Positions 24,284 through 31,268 of a stretch of DNA of 51,653 nt are shown one piece after another. The position numbers and the translations under genes are program-made. The notes beneath the pieces were generated by a model. The model was given only the letters and a program-made list of their open reading frames with translations, had not been told where the DNA came from and made no database searches. Each line of letters begins with the position of its first letter. The first letter of the stretch is position 1. The DNA is from a virus, in IMG/VR virus record IMGVR_UViG_3300044799_000328, positions 1-51,653 of that record. One strand, 5' to 3'.

Positions 24284-26179
24284 TTAAAGCATAAAATAAT
24301 CAGGATCAGCTCCTGCTTTGGCCTGATCATGATCAAAGATTGGTGAATATTCCGTATTTTGAAAGTCCATGCCACCAGGGGCGGGTTTCTCTTCAATGTC
24401 GTTGGCAGTTCGCGGACGTAGTTGCGTAGCACAATAATAGCAAATCATGTGCGTCATTACGCAGTCGTCTGTTGCCCCAGACCGGGCCGAATAACGCTCG
24501 GTACCCTCCTCCTCCTCCACAAAATCAAACATTTCATCAATATCATCTTCACACCGAACAATTACGGTCCATTCATCCAGAGCCTCCCGGTAACGACCGA
24601 TCAGTTCATTCTTGTTACGGAAGGTAGTCTGCCACCCGATCCAGTTCGAGTATGCGTTTCTTGCCTTGTCTTCTCGCATCCATCGGTACCACTTCGGGTA
24701 CATGAGAACTTTTACAAGGTCAGAAGCCACGGTTGTGATGGTATTGCACTCGGGAGCGACCTCAGCGGTGTTGTAAAGGTACCCTATTGCCGCCAGGATG
24801 CGTGCAAACTGAGTAGGTGGGGCATAACCATGCCAACGTGCGACCTGCCTCAAGGGCTTGTTTATATCCTCGGGAACAATGTATACCTGGGCGCACGCCG
24901 GATCACCTCCATCAATGCCCATTGATGGGTCACCGGCGACATAATACTTCTCGTTCGCCTTGGCAAACTCCCATATTTGAAACCGACCTTCATACTGAGG
25001 AGATAAACGCGGGGTAAGATTGTCCTTATCGTCGAGACGTATTTCCCCGCGCCATTTGGACGGTCGGCAAAAGTGGGTGATCATGTCATTGAGACGCTTC
25101 TTCGAGAACGCACATCGACCGGATGCCACGAAAGCCTCGGCGGGGGTGAGCGGAAACTCCTGATGAAACTTCTCTGGATCTCCGTCCGTGGCCTCAAACT
25201 CGTCCATCTTATCACGTCTCCAGACGAGCTGCCCGTTGGTTATGTTAAAATCGAGTTGATCCTTACACTTCTTTACAATCGCTTCTTCTTCCTGCGTTCT
25301 TGAGAATTCACGGGGAACCGACACTGAATATCCGGGTTCTCGGAACCACTCCATAAAGACAAAGTCCCACTTTAGGATTCCCCGCTCGGATCTGCGACAA
25401 ATTCTATGCCACGTCGAATGTCGACCGCGTGCAGTACTTTCCATGATTCCGATGGAGTGTTTGTAGTTGACAAGTGATCCGAAGATACCTTCCGTGATCG
25501 AGTTTGAGTTGCGATAACGGGCGACTTCGGCCAAATGGGCTCCATAGAGCGACTTGGAATAAGCGGCCCCAGAAGACTGGTTAGCGGATTCAAAGTATAG
25601 TAGGCTTTTCATTCCTGGATCACGCGCTCGATCGATATCTTTAATCCTGTCAAATCCGAGCAGTTGACCTCTGACATCGTACCTCTTTTCCGGCTGGATC
25701 CACCACGGTAGGTTTTCCCAGGCGGTTCGCGCCATAGAAAAATTAACGTCTACCCGGTCTTCTTCGTCTGACATTGAAAGGGTGTGGATGTTTGGGTGAA
25801 GGAAACACAACCAGCACATAAAAGCAACTGAAAGAGTTGTGATTCCGAGCTGTCGGGCTTTCAGAACAATGATCCTGATCTTGTCGTTGAGATTAAACTG
25901 TCTTTCAAACGACGCCAGCATGAGTTCCTGGCTATCCCAGAAGGGCCACAATGGTTGTACACCGGCTTTTTTTGTTCTTATGAAGTGGTAGTTTTCGAGG
26001 TAATATCGTGGGTTACGCAGACACTTATTGATCTCGCCGACAACAAAACGTAGTTCTATTTCCGTCAATAGGTCCCATGCCCGGCGAGCGTTCTTACCGG
26101 CCTCCTCAAATCTAACTTCGAGTTGCTCTAGAGGCTCGTAAAGACTCTCATTCTTACGTCTAAGTACATTACTAAGCAA
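24284..26179 (-). CDS. terL: Terminase large subunit
   Basis: 631 residues. Adenine-binding/Walker-A-like KARQLGITT lies at about 107-115, a Walker-B-like LYGAHLAEVA at 211-220, a typical EFPLTPAEAFVASG at 341-354, then the RNase-H-fold nuclease with first acidic motif AGDPSMGIDGGDPA around 415-428 and last acidic motif GATDDCVM at 568-575. It powers DNA packaging at the portal and cuts the concatemer. The only possible start is TTG 26179: an in-frame TAA stands directly before it and no ATG/GTG follows before the conserved part. Confidence 0.92.
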   Translation of the reverse strand: MLSNVLRRKNESLYEPLEQLEVRFEEAGKNARRAWDLLTEIELRFVVGEINKCLRNPRYYLENYHFIRTKKAGVQPLWPFWDSQELMLASFERQFNLNDKIRIIVLKARQLGITTLSVAFMCWLCFLHPNIHTLSMSDEEDRVDVNFSMARTAWENLPWWIQPEKRYDVRGQLLGFDRIKDIDRARDPGMKSLLYFESANQSSGAAYSKSLYGAHLAEVARYRNSNSITEGIFGSLVNYKHSIGIMESTARGRHSTWHRICRRSERGILKWDFVFMEWFREPGYSVSVPREFSRTQEEEAIVKKCKDQLDFNITNGQLVWRRDKMDEFEATDGDPEKFHQEFPLTPAEAFVASGRCAFSKKRLNDMITHFCRPSKWRGEIRLDDKDNLTPRLSPQYEGRFQIWEFAKANEKYYVAGDPSMGIDGGDPACAQVYIVPEDINKPLRQVARWHGYAPPTQFARILAAIGYLYNTAEVAPECNTITTVASDLVKVLMYPKWYRWMREDKARNAYSNWIGWQTTFRNKNELIGRYREALDEWTVIVRCEDDIDEMFDFVEEEEGTERYSARSGATDDCVMTHMICYYCATQLRPRTANDIEEKPAPGGMDFQNTEYSPIFDHDQAKAGADPDYFML

Positions 26180-26198
26180 TTATCCCGACCGCATAATC

Positions 26199-26609
26199 TC
26201 ACCCAGTAGTTTTAGTTTTCCCGATTTCTGAAACGGCCTGTTTTACAAAAGCATCAAGTTCTTCTTGACTCATTCCTTGACGGCGAAGTTCATCAACCTG
26301 TTCTTGAACAAACGCACCTTCATCCGAATATGGTTCAAACCCCCCGTCCGTGGGAGCCATACGAGCTTTAATAAACTCTTTGAGTTTGGCCTCTTTGTTT
26401 GGTATGTCTCCCAGGGCTATATCTACAGCTTTGCTCTGTCCCTTGAACTCTCGTATGAGCGCGGTCTGCATACTCACAACCAAGGACATGAAATGATAGG
26501 CAACGTAGACTACGCTCGCAAAAGCAAATAGCAATAGCGCTGAAGAGAAGATAATCGCAACCAAAATCCACATGCCCGGCATTATATCAGTATACTCCAT
26601 AAATGTCAC
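26199..26609 (-). CDS. Single-span membrane protein
   Basis: 136 residues if started at GTG 26609, which overlaps the TGA of the upstream gene; ATGs at codons 4, 10 and 13 are alternatives, none with a clear SD. A hydrophobic span covers about residues 14-42 (MWILVAIIFSSALLLFAF onward), followed by a soluble, acidic helical tail (FVQEQVDELRRQGMSQEEL). Could belong to lysis or membrane functions; unproven. Confidence 0.6.
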   Translation of the reverse strand: MTFMEYTDIMPGMWILVAIIFSSALLLFAFASVVYVAYHFMSLVVSMQTALIREFKGQSKAVDIALGDIPNKEAKLKEFIKARMAPTDGGFEPYSDEGAFVQEQVDELRRQGMSQEELDAFVKQAVSEIGKTKTTG

Positions 26610-26890
26610 TGGATCAGTGGATTAACAGGCTGAAGATATGGGATGCATTCGCTCACGCCGGTCATGGGATCGCCTTCCACAATTTCCAGGCCAACAAGAA
26701 ACCCCTCGGCATCGTAGTCTAAGCACATCCATCCATTGCGAAGTACAAGTTCCCCATCGTGGCGGCGTGGAAGTTTTTTTTGATCAGGACTTAGGTTAAT
26801 GTAGATTCGTGAATCGGAGGTACCTTCTAGCGAACCCATAGCAGGATTCACCATTAGTGGTTCGTTGTCGCTTTTGAAAAGGATTTTCAT
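26606..26890 (-). CDS. Small protein with DUF2283-like segment
   Basis: 94 residues, ATG 26890 after AGAGAGTTCCG. The C-terminal half has RHDGELVLRNGWMCLDYDAE then GFLVGLEIVEG, resembling the beta pattern ending in VGIEIL of DUF2283 proteins. Short, no membrane segment. Resemblance is weak; function unknown. Confidence 0.55.
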   Translation of the reverse strand: MKILFKSDNEPLMVNPAMGSLEGTSDSRIYINLSPDQKKLPRRHDGELVLRNGWMCLDYDAEGFLVGLEIVEGDPMTGVSECIPYLQPVNPLIQ

Positions 26891-26971
26891 CGGAACTCTC
26901 TGCCCAAGCCAAAACGGCTTGGACCTGTCTATTGAAGTCCGAGTGTGTGCGGTATCGACGTTGAAGGTTAT

Positions 26972-27047
26972 TGGTCTGGGAGGTGAGATTCGAACTCACG
27001 TCGTCATGATCCCAAGTCATGTGCCTAAACCCCTAGGCTACTCCCAG
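26972..27047 (-). tRNA. tRNA-Pro (anticodon TGG)
   Basis: Acceptor CTGGGAG/CTCCCAG with C1-G72, A73 and encoded CCA. Anticodon arm CATGA-CTTGGGA-TCATG is canonical with T33. T arm GTGAG-TTCGAAT-CTCAC. It stands apart from the main array. A second proline tRNA with an altered loop is at 36353-36430. Confidence 0.9.
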
Positions 27048-27192
27048 ACGAGCGATACCATCGCTTAGAAAGGTCCAGCGCCATTGAGCGCCGAACCTTC
27101 CTCGGCTCGCCAGGGTAGTCTTCAGACAGGTTTTTAAAGGCTTCTTTGCGAAACCTATACCTGCGAACGGCTCTGCTGTCGATTTTCATTGA
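27025..27192 (-). CDS. Possible 55-residue basic protein
   Basis: ATG 27192 follows AAGGAATCA at the end of the second GGCNN array. It starts MKIDSRAVRRYRFRKEAF and is basic throughout. Its stop lies inside the 5' part of tRNA-Pro (23-base overlap), which fits the habit of this phage but also weakens the call. It could be non-coding leader. Confidence 0.4.
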   Translation of the reverse strand, partial: SMKIDSRAVRRYRFRKEAFKNLSEDYPGEPRKVRRSMALDLSKRWYRSSGSSLGV

Positions 27193-27193
27193 T

Positions 27194-27257
27194 TCCTTGC
27201 CTTGCCTTGCCTGGCCCCGCCATGCCCAGCCACGCCCGGCCACGCCCGGCCCAGCCG
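27194..27257 (-). repeat. (GGCNN)12 pentanucleotide array, copy 2
   Basis: On the minus strand GGC recurs every 5 bases about twelve times with variable fillers (TG, CG, GT, CG, GT, TG, AT, GG, CA, AA, AA, AA). As in the copy at 18917-18978 it ends with three GGCAA units and then GGAAT. It lies directly before ATG 27192. No other array of this kind is visible in the window. Confidence 0.8.
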
Positions 27258-27269
27258 TGATACAAATTT

Positions 27270-27371
27270 CTACCGTGGCCAGCCCTCAGATTTAAGCGCT
27301 ATTCTGGTTGGGCTTTTCGCTCCCATTTTTAGAGAGCGTTCACCGTTGCTGGCTGTGGGGATACCCTCCAC
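27270..27371 (-). CDS. Possible 33-residue peptide
   Basis: GTG 27371 with AAAGGAAATACC upstream, stop TAG 27270; it contains ERSLKMGAKSPTRIAL. It is the only frame with an SD in the 350-base stretch 27048-27399, which otherwise holds the GGCNN array and the candidate gene at 27192. Weak evidence. Confidence 0.25.
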   Translation of the reverse strand: MEGIPTASNGERSLKMGAKSPTRIALKSEGWPR

Positions 27372-27399
27372 GGTATTTCCTTTACCCGAGGACCGGGAC

Positions 27400-27714
27400 T
27401 TATTTCTCAGGGAGGATGTTCAGCATCGAAATTATCTGGTAGCTATCCTCTGGCGTCCCGGTCTGCGGATCAACGTACATATGATGAAGCCCAATGCGAA
27501 CAATCTCAAGAGCCGCAATCGTGGTCATCGACATGATGGTCAGCACGATCGTTCCGTCTGGATTCTTGACCATTGATTTCGGCCAAAGTGCTGGACCCCC
27601 CACTCCAAATCCCGCCAAACTGCCGCGCGGGATGCCGAGAGCTGGAGTCAACGAGATCCTCAGATAACCGTCGCGTACGACGTGAGATCCGAGGTCGTAT
27701 AGAATCTTTTCCAT
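27400..27714 (-). CDS. Hypothetical 104-residue protein
   Basis: ATG 27714 with SD GAGGAGATTTACC. Mixed alpha/beta composition with a Gly/Pro-rich middle (LAGFGVGGPALWPKS) and a hydrophobic strand (GTIVLTIMSMTTIAAL). No family recognised. Follows the small membrane protein. Confidence 0.6.
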   Translation of the reverse strand: MEKILYDLGSHVVRDGYLRISLTPALGIPRGSLAGFGVGGPALWPKSMVKNPDGTIVLTIMSMTTIAALEIVRIGLHHMYVDPQTGTPEDSYQIISMLNILPEK

Positions 27715-27740
27715 GGTAAATCTCCTCTCAGGTTAATGAT

Positions 27741-27932
27741 TTAGCGTCCGACTCGGAACCCAGACAAGTATGACCAAACTCCGAAGACATTAAGGAGCCA
27801 AAGCACAACGGCAATAACGACGGCTCCATTAAGGATCCTCTTGATAGTCGCTTGCATAGGAATGTAGGCGTTAACCAGGTACAACAAAACCCCGATCACT
27901 ACGAGAATCACGATGAGTTGAATTAGCGGCAC
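27741..27932 (-). CDS. Two-span membrane protein (Thivi_2564-like, holin candidate)
   Basis: 63 residues from GTG 27932, preceded by GGGAGATGTTCT; a longer frame would run into tRNA-Gly. Two hydrophobic spans: PLIQLIVILVVIGVLLYLV and NGAVVIAVVLWLLNVFGV, with a short loop containing YIPMQATIKR. This matches the small Thivi_2564-type membrane proteins common in phages. Size and topology would suit a holin, but no lysis partner is seen next to it. Confidence 0.65.
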   Translation of the reverse strand: MPLIQLIVILVVIGVLLYLVNAYIPMQATIKRILNGAVVIAVVLWLLNVFGVWSYLSGFRVGR

Positions 27933-27954
27933 AGAACATCTCCCTTTCAGATTT

Positions 27955-28028
27955 TGGAGCGACCGACCAGAATCGAACTGGTTTCTCCGGCTTGGAAGGC
28001 CAGGGCACCGCCGATATACCACGGTCGC
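27955..28028 (-). tRNA. tRNA-Gly (anticodon TCC)
   Basis: Acceptor GCGACCG/CGGTCGC, T73, encoded CCA. Anticodon arm CTGGC-CTTCCAA-GCCGG (T33 present). T arm ACCAG-TTCGATT-CTGGT. Isolated from the array, behind a promoter and hairpin leader at 28036-28175. Confidence 0.9.
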
Positions 28029-28039
28029 TTAGGTCGGGG

Positions 28040-28053
28040 CGGTTGTACAACCG
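28040..28053. promoter_or_regulatory. Perfect 14-base palindrome
   Basis: CGGTTGTACAACCG, centred on TTGTACAA, 11 bases upstream of the tRNA-Gly 5' end. It is nested in a larger pairing GGGGCGG/CCGCCCC (28036-28042 with 28069-28075). It could be an operator or an RNA hairpin in the leader. Confidence 0.45.
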
Positions 28054-28087
28054 TGGGGTTCGACAGTGCCGCCCCTATTTGCTGCCT

Positions 28088-28109
28088 AAAACCCGGTCGA
28101 CGGGACCGG
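28088..28109 (-). terminator. Attenuator-like hairpin with T-run
   Basis: Minus strand CCGGTC-CCGTC-GACCGG followed by G and TTTT. It lies about 40 bases downstream of the promoter at 28146-28175 and upstream of tRNA-Gly, so it would act on the leader. Short stem and short T-run: an attenuator is more likely than a full stop. Confidence 0.4.
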
Positions 28110-28145
28110 AACCGATCATAAACTTCAGGTCTATCAGAAGGCTGT

Positions 28146-28175
28146 ATTCTACAATAAACACTTCGCGTCTGTCAA
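28146..28175 (-). promoter_or_regulatory. Sigma70-type promoter
   Basis: TTGACA (28175-28170), 18-base spacer, TAGAAT (28151-28146) on the minus strand, in a non-coding gap. It would drive tRNA-Gly and the membrane protein gene at 27741-27932. Confidence 0.55.
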
Positions 28176-28183
28176 CAGAAAAA

Positions 28184-28516
28184 TTACGTCGACTCGTATT
28201 TCTTTGGTCTTCCTGGTGGACCCGGATGCTTCAGAGGTTTAACCACGCTCCAGTAGTACTTTCGGGCCCTCGTGGCTCGGCAGGTACGGCAGTAACGAAT
28301 CGTATTGTAACCCCTCTTGTACGTCCCCAGATTATCGCCTGAATATTCATGACCCTGGGGGCAGTGCGTCTTATCACGGTTTACGGGGTTACCCTTCCAC
28401 TTTTGCGCCCTCCTCACACATATCGAACAGGCTCCATTCGGCCTGCGGTTAGTCCCGGTAAGATCGTGTCCTCTAGGACAGATTATCCGGTTGTCGCTCT
28501 TTCTCAGTCTCGGCAT
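28184..28516 (-). CDS. Double zinc-ribbon protein (HNH-associated type)
   Basis: 110 residues from ATG 28516. Two repeats of a metal-binding pattern: ICPRGHDLTGTN with CSICVRR, then HCPQGHEYSGDNL with RYCRTCR. Such CxxGH...CxxC ribbons usually precede the catalytic part in HNH-type nucleases, but no HNH core is present here. C-terminus basic. Likely DNA-binding, perhaps a remnant or partner of a homing enzyme. Its own promoter is at 28534-28562. Confidence 0.6.
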   Translation of the reverse strand: MPRLRKSDNRIICPRGHDLTGTNRRPNGACSICVRRAQKWKGNPVNRDKTHCPQGHEYSGDNLGTYKRGYNTIRYCRTCRATRARKYYWSVVKPLKHPGPPGRPKKYEST

Positions 28517-28533
28517 AACTTTTACCAGAAACA

Positions 28534-28562
28534 ATCATGACATTTCTCCCGTCAAATGTCAA
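28534..28562 (-). promoter_or_regulatory. Sigma70-type promoter
   Basis: TTGACA (28562-28557), 17-base spacer, CATGAT (28539-28534), 17 bases before ATG 28516 on the minus strand. It lies in the gap between two genes. Confidence 0.5.
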
Positions 28563-28579
28563 TAGAAAGTTTCTACTGA

Positions 28580-28786
28580 CTAAACAACGGTCATGCCCAG
28601 AATCGCCTGCACAGCTCCCAAATCGCGTTCGTCAATGGCAACAACACTGCCGTATCCATCAAACCGATACATTCTTCCGGAGGCTCCTCCGCGAACTTTC
28701 GTTGGACCGTCCCCTGACCATCGAACTGAAATATATCCAGGAGCGTTTTTGGTGGGGCGCTTCTGTTTATCGCCGCAGCATCCCAT
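28580..28786 (-). CDS. Hypothetical 68-residue protein
   Basis: ATG 28786 with SD GAGGAACTCT; overlaps the upstream DUF1360 gene by 20 bases. It starts MGCCGDKQKRP and has a compact segment GASGRMYRFDGYGSVVAID followed by ERDLGAVQAILG, a pattern of small phage proteins of unknown function (glycine turn, YRF strand, Asp-rich end). Confidence 0.6.
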   Translation of the reverse strand: MGCCGDKQKRPTKNAPGYISVRWSGDGPTKVRGGASGRMYRFDGYGSVVAIDERDLGAVQAILGMTVV

Positions 28787-29048
28787 AGAGTTCCTCAATA
28801 ATCATTACCACGGCAGACATAGCCAACCAGTATAGGAACCACGACTGCCAAAAAAACGCCAGCACAAACATCAGGCTAAACCAGACGCTCAAACACTTGA
28901 CACATTTTATCAATTTTTCGATTTCGTGGTCGTTGAACAAGTAGCGGATATCCCACATAAAATACCATGGTCCATCCTCTTGGGAAACAAAATGGCATAT
29001 ACGCCAGCATGCGAGACAACACAAAATAAACGTCACCGGAGGATTCAT
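28767..29048 (-). CDS. DUF1360 membrane protein
   Basis: 93 residues, ATG 29048 overlapping the upstream TGA. It matches the DUF1360 pattern: CLACWRICHFVSQEDGPW, then IKCVKCLSVWFSLMFV, with hydrophobic spans at about 3-16, 54-66 and 68-84. DUF1360 proteins are small phage and bacterial inner-membrane proteins of unknown role. Start and stop overlap its neighbours, as in a tight operon. Confidence 0.8.
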   Translation of the reverse strand: MNPPVTFILCCLACWRICHFVSQEDGPWYFMWDIRYLFNDHEIEKLIKCVKCLSVWFSLMFVLAFFWQSWFLYWLAMSAVVMIIEELYGMLRR

Positions 29049-29317
29049 TTGTTGGGCGCTCCGGATACGGTTGGAATCGGGTGCTGCCGCGAAGCCCAGG
29101 AGGTCGCAATAGCCATTGCTATTCCGGCCTTGAGATCATCCGCGTTAGTGTCCAAGAACTTTCCCACGGCAACCATGGCACCAGCAGCCATGTTATCCGC
29201 GACCGGCGCAGCTGCTTGCAAGATGGCCATACTGATGATTTCTTCGACCGTTTTCCTATTATGGTCTAGCCAGTTGTATACGCCCTTCTCGATTGCTCCT
29301 GAATAGTCAGTTGACAT
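29045..29317 (-). CDS. Hypothetical 90-residue protein
   Basis: ATG 29317 after TAGGTAATAAAC, 19 bases downstream of the initiator-like tRNA. It starts MSTDYSGAIEKGVYNWLDHN, is helical and Ala-rich (AILQAAAPVADNMAAGAM). No family recognised; first of a three-gene overlapping group. Confidence 0.55.
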   Translation of the reverse strand: MSTDYSGAIEKGVYNWLDHNRKTVEEIISMAILQAAAPVADNMAAGAMVAVGKFLDTNADDLKAGIAMAIATSWASRQHPIPTVSGAPNK

Positions 29318-29335
29318 GTTTATTACCTAAAAGAT

Positions 29336-29406
29336 TGGTTGCGGAACTCGGAGTCGCACCGAGGAGCCAGGGTTATGGGCCCCAGCCGTAGACTGCTACT
29401 TCCGCG
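29336..29406 (-). tRNA. Initiator-like tRNA-Met (anticodon CAT)
   Basis: CGCGGAA/TTCCGCA gives a C1-A72 mismatch and the end GCAACCA, both hallmarks of initiator tRNA. Three G-C pairs end the anticodon stem (GGG/CCC), another initiator sign. The loop CCCATAA has C at position 33. The D loop lacks the usual GG and the T loop is TGCGACT, so it is also partly degenerate. Its first 11 bases overlap the 3' end of the HNH gene at 29396-29956. Confidence 0.75.
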
Positions 29407-29956
29407 ATATATCATTTATAAAAAACATCTTATGATCAAATTCCCAATGACAATTCGGACACAAAGAAAGCACATTTTCGTTGTCGTTTATTTCCGAGAC
29501 CATAGCAGTCCCAGGAAAACTCCTAATAGGTGTTACATGACATGCTTCTGTAAAAACAGAATACCCACACCTCTCACACGCGCCGCCTCTGAAAACCCTT
29601 CTAGAGTGGTTGTAAATCTCTCTCTTGTTGGAGTCTTTCTTTCTCTTTTTACCGACAATATCCTTGCGAGCATCAATGCATTCATCGCAAGATTTTCTTT
29701 CGCATCCTAAAATATCGCATCCGCAATGCCTGCAACTATACACCTTCTTTTTTCTATGTTCGTTTCCGTACTTAGCGCAACACGAACTGTCACAAAATTG
29801 CTTCCTTCTTATAGCGCTACATTTTTCTTCCGGTCCAATATCTATAACAAAACCACAAAATTTACAAATTTTAGGGTTTTTATAGTAGCGATCAATCGCC
29901 TCGATCCTCTGAATTATGCCTCTAGATTTCCCACCTGCCGATTGTCTTGAACCCAT
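29396..29956 (-). CDS. HNH endonuclease 1
   Basis: 186 residues. N-terminal Cys pairs (CKFCGF; CRHCGC; CDEC) form zinc ribbons for DNA binding, followed by GGACERCGYSVFTEACHV and the HNH core ending ENVLSLCPNCHWEFDH. It should cut DNA at a specific site, as mobile HNH enzymes do. It reads as more AT-rich than its neighbours, a sign of independent entry. A TATAAT box stands 6 bases before ATG 29956, with no SD. The TAG stop lies at positions 9-11 of the downstream tRNA. Confidence 0.85.
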   Translation of the reverse strand: MGSRQSAGGKSRGIIQRIEAIDRYYKNPKICKFCGFVIDIGPEEKCSAIRRKQFCDSSCCAKYGNEHRKKKVYSCRHCGCDILGCERKSCDECIDARKDIVGKKRKKDSNKREIYNHSRRVFRGGACERCGYSVFTEACHVTPIRSFPGTAMVSEINDNENVLSLCPNCHWEFDHKMFFINDISRK

Positions 29957-29962
29957 GAAAGT

Positions 29963-29983
29963 ATTATATCACATCCAAGTCAA
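29963..29983 (-). promoter_or_regulatory. TTGACT-N9-TATAAT promoter-like motif
   Basis: TTGACT (29983-29978), 9 bases, TGATATAAT with an extended -10 (TATAAT 29968-29963). The -10 ends 6 bases before the HNH ATG, so transcripts would begin at or next to the start codon. Fourth copy of the 9-base-spaced motif. Confidence 0.5.
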
Positions 29984-30149
29984 TGGCCCGCACCAAAATT
30001 TCAAATCGCCAAGCCCTTCTCCACCTCGGCAACACCCTCCAGTAATCACCGTTGGGCATTCTGAAAATCTTGAAGAGCTTGGTTTCCCACACAACAACCG
30101 CCCCAGAGGCTAGGATCTTCTCCCAGTCATTCTTGGTGTTAATGATCAT
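29964..30149 (-). CDS. Hypothetical 61-residue protein
   Basis: ATG 30149 with SD CCGGAGATT; a longer frame to 30194 would overlap the upstream gene. It starts MIINTKNDWEKILASG and has Trp/Arg-rich patches (YWRVLPRWRRAWRFEILV). It ends 8 bases before the HNH gene start. Confidence 0.55.
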   Translation of the reverse strand: MIINTKNDWEKILASGAVVVWETKLFKIFRMPNGDYWRVLPRWRRAWRFEILVRAIDLDVI

Positions 30150-30159
30150 AATCTCCGGA

Positions 30160-30525
30160 TTAAATGTCTCCGTCTCGATTAAATGAATTGGCAATCAGAG
30201 CCCGAGCAGCTGCTCGCTTGGCTTCCTTCTTGGTAACCGGACGCTGCCGACAATAACCAGCTTCTTCATCGGATAGTCCTATCATCGTCCGATAAGCGCG
30301 AACCGCCGCGATCTCCAGTCCGGTTGGACCAGCGAGTTTATCGACAGGATTGCGCTTGGTTACACCGATAAACTTCTCGCCAGCCGTTTCGATCAGGACG
30401 AAAGTAAAGTTGCCAGCCGAACCAAAATAGGCCGTTAACTTGTTGGGCACGGGCAGACCCACACGTTCACGGGAGGGAATAAGAGCAAGCAGGCCCTCCC
30501 TGCTAAGTTTAACTAATGCGCTCAT
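30160..30525 (-). CDS. Hypothetical 121-residue protein
   Basis: ATG 30525 with SD GAGGTTAAC. N-terminal beta-rich half (AYFGSAGNFTFVLIETAGE) and a helical, basic C-terminal half (VTKKEAKRAAARALIANSF). No family recognised. Confidence 0.6.
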   Translation of the reverse strand: MSALVKLSREGLLALIPSRERVGLPVPNKLTAYFGSAGNFTFVLIETAGEKFIGVTKRNPVDKLAGPTGLEIAAVRAYRTMIGLSDEEAGYCRQRPVTKKEAKRAAARALIANSFNRDGDI

Positions 30526-30558
30526 GTTAACCTCGTTGGACCCGCAAAACGCGGATCG

Positions 30559-30855
30559 TTAAATTTCTTTCCGTTGGGCTAATGGGACAGAAAGTTTGTG
30601 TTTCCCTGGGGAACCATCCCCCGCCTCAAATTGTCTCCATTGCATGTCTAGAATCTTTCCGCATACCATGCAGGTAAGTTCTCGGTGCTTTCCATAGATT
30701 ATTGGATCGCCCGTCTTCCTTGGAATATACTGCCAATACTTACTCTCCCATACCGGTAAATGTACCCGACCAGGGCGTCCTTTACACCAGTGCTTCGTGT
30801 TTTTCTTTGCTCTATGTTTTGGGGGTGTTTCCTTTGCCTCCAGAACATCCAGCAT
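30559..30855 (-). CDS. Hypothetical 98-residue Cys-containing protein
   Basis: ATG 30855 (GGCGGG upstream) is preferred; ATG 30894 would overlap more of the upstream gene and has no SD. It starts MLDVLEAKETPPKHRAKK. HWCKGRPGRVHLP and ELTCMVCGKILDMQWRQFE suggest one metal site. Overlaps the upstream gene by 44 bases. Function unknown. Confidence 0.5.
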   Translation of the reverse strand: MLDVLEAKETPPKHRAKKNTKHWCKGRPGRVHLPVWESKYWQYIPRKTGDPIIYGKHRELTCMVCGKILDMQWRQFEAGDGSPGKHKLSVPLAQRKEI

Positions 30856-31051
30856 CGACCCGCCATACTGTTTCAATGGGCTGCTTCTTCGCATTGGGTG
30901 TTAAAACAACCTCCCTGGTTAAGACGTTTTCTCCTGATAGCTCCACCACTACTCCGGTAATTCTGGCTCGATAGCCTTCGTTATGATAAGCCTCCTTGAT
31001 CTTGTCCTGAAGTTCCTGGAGTGCCTTCCCCACCGTTATCTGTTTCAACAT
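30812..31051 (-). CDS. Hypothetical 79-residue protein
   Basis: ATG 31051 with SD GGAGGGCGGAAGACG. It starts MLKQITVGKALQELQDKIKE, continues with a strand RARITGVVVELSGENVL. The gene starts 71 bases inside the KTSC gene in another frame, a long overlap for this phage. Function unknown. Confidence 0.5.
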   Translation of the reverse strand: MLKQITVGKALQELQDKIKEAYHNEGYRARITGVVVELSGENVLTREVVLTPNAKKQPIETVWRVDAGCSGGKGNTPKT

Positions 31052-31268
31052 CGTCTTCCGCCCTCCTACATTTGTGCGCCCGGCGCAATTCGATTTGAGC
31101 AAACCGACCCTTGGACGAGGTATGCTGAAATTCTTCCCACATCCCAGGACCAACGTCTTCGTAAATGTAGACGGCATCCGTGTTAAACTTGACGTAACAC
31201 TCTTGCTTCTCTTCGTCGTAAGCAATCGCCGCGACGTTACTACTTCCCAGGACTTGCTGCCAATGCAT
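30981..31268 (-). CDS. KTSC domain protein
   Basis: 95 residues, ATG 31268 after GGAGGCAGACGAAG. SSNVAAIAYDEEKQECYVKF, then YIYEDVGPGMWEEFQ and SSKGRFAQIELRRAH, is the KTSC domain pattern (a small beta-alpha domain found fused to or beside DNA and lysyl-tRNA synthetase-like proteins; role unknown). The polar Gly/Asp-rich tail overlaps the next gene. Confidence 0.75.
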   Translation of the reverse strand: MHWQQVLGSSNVAAIAYDEEKQECYVKFNTDAVYIYEDVGPGMWEEFQHTSSKGRFAQIELRRAHKCRRAEDDVETDNGGEGTPGTSGQDQGGLS

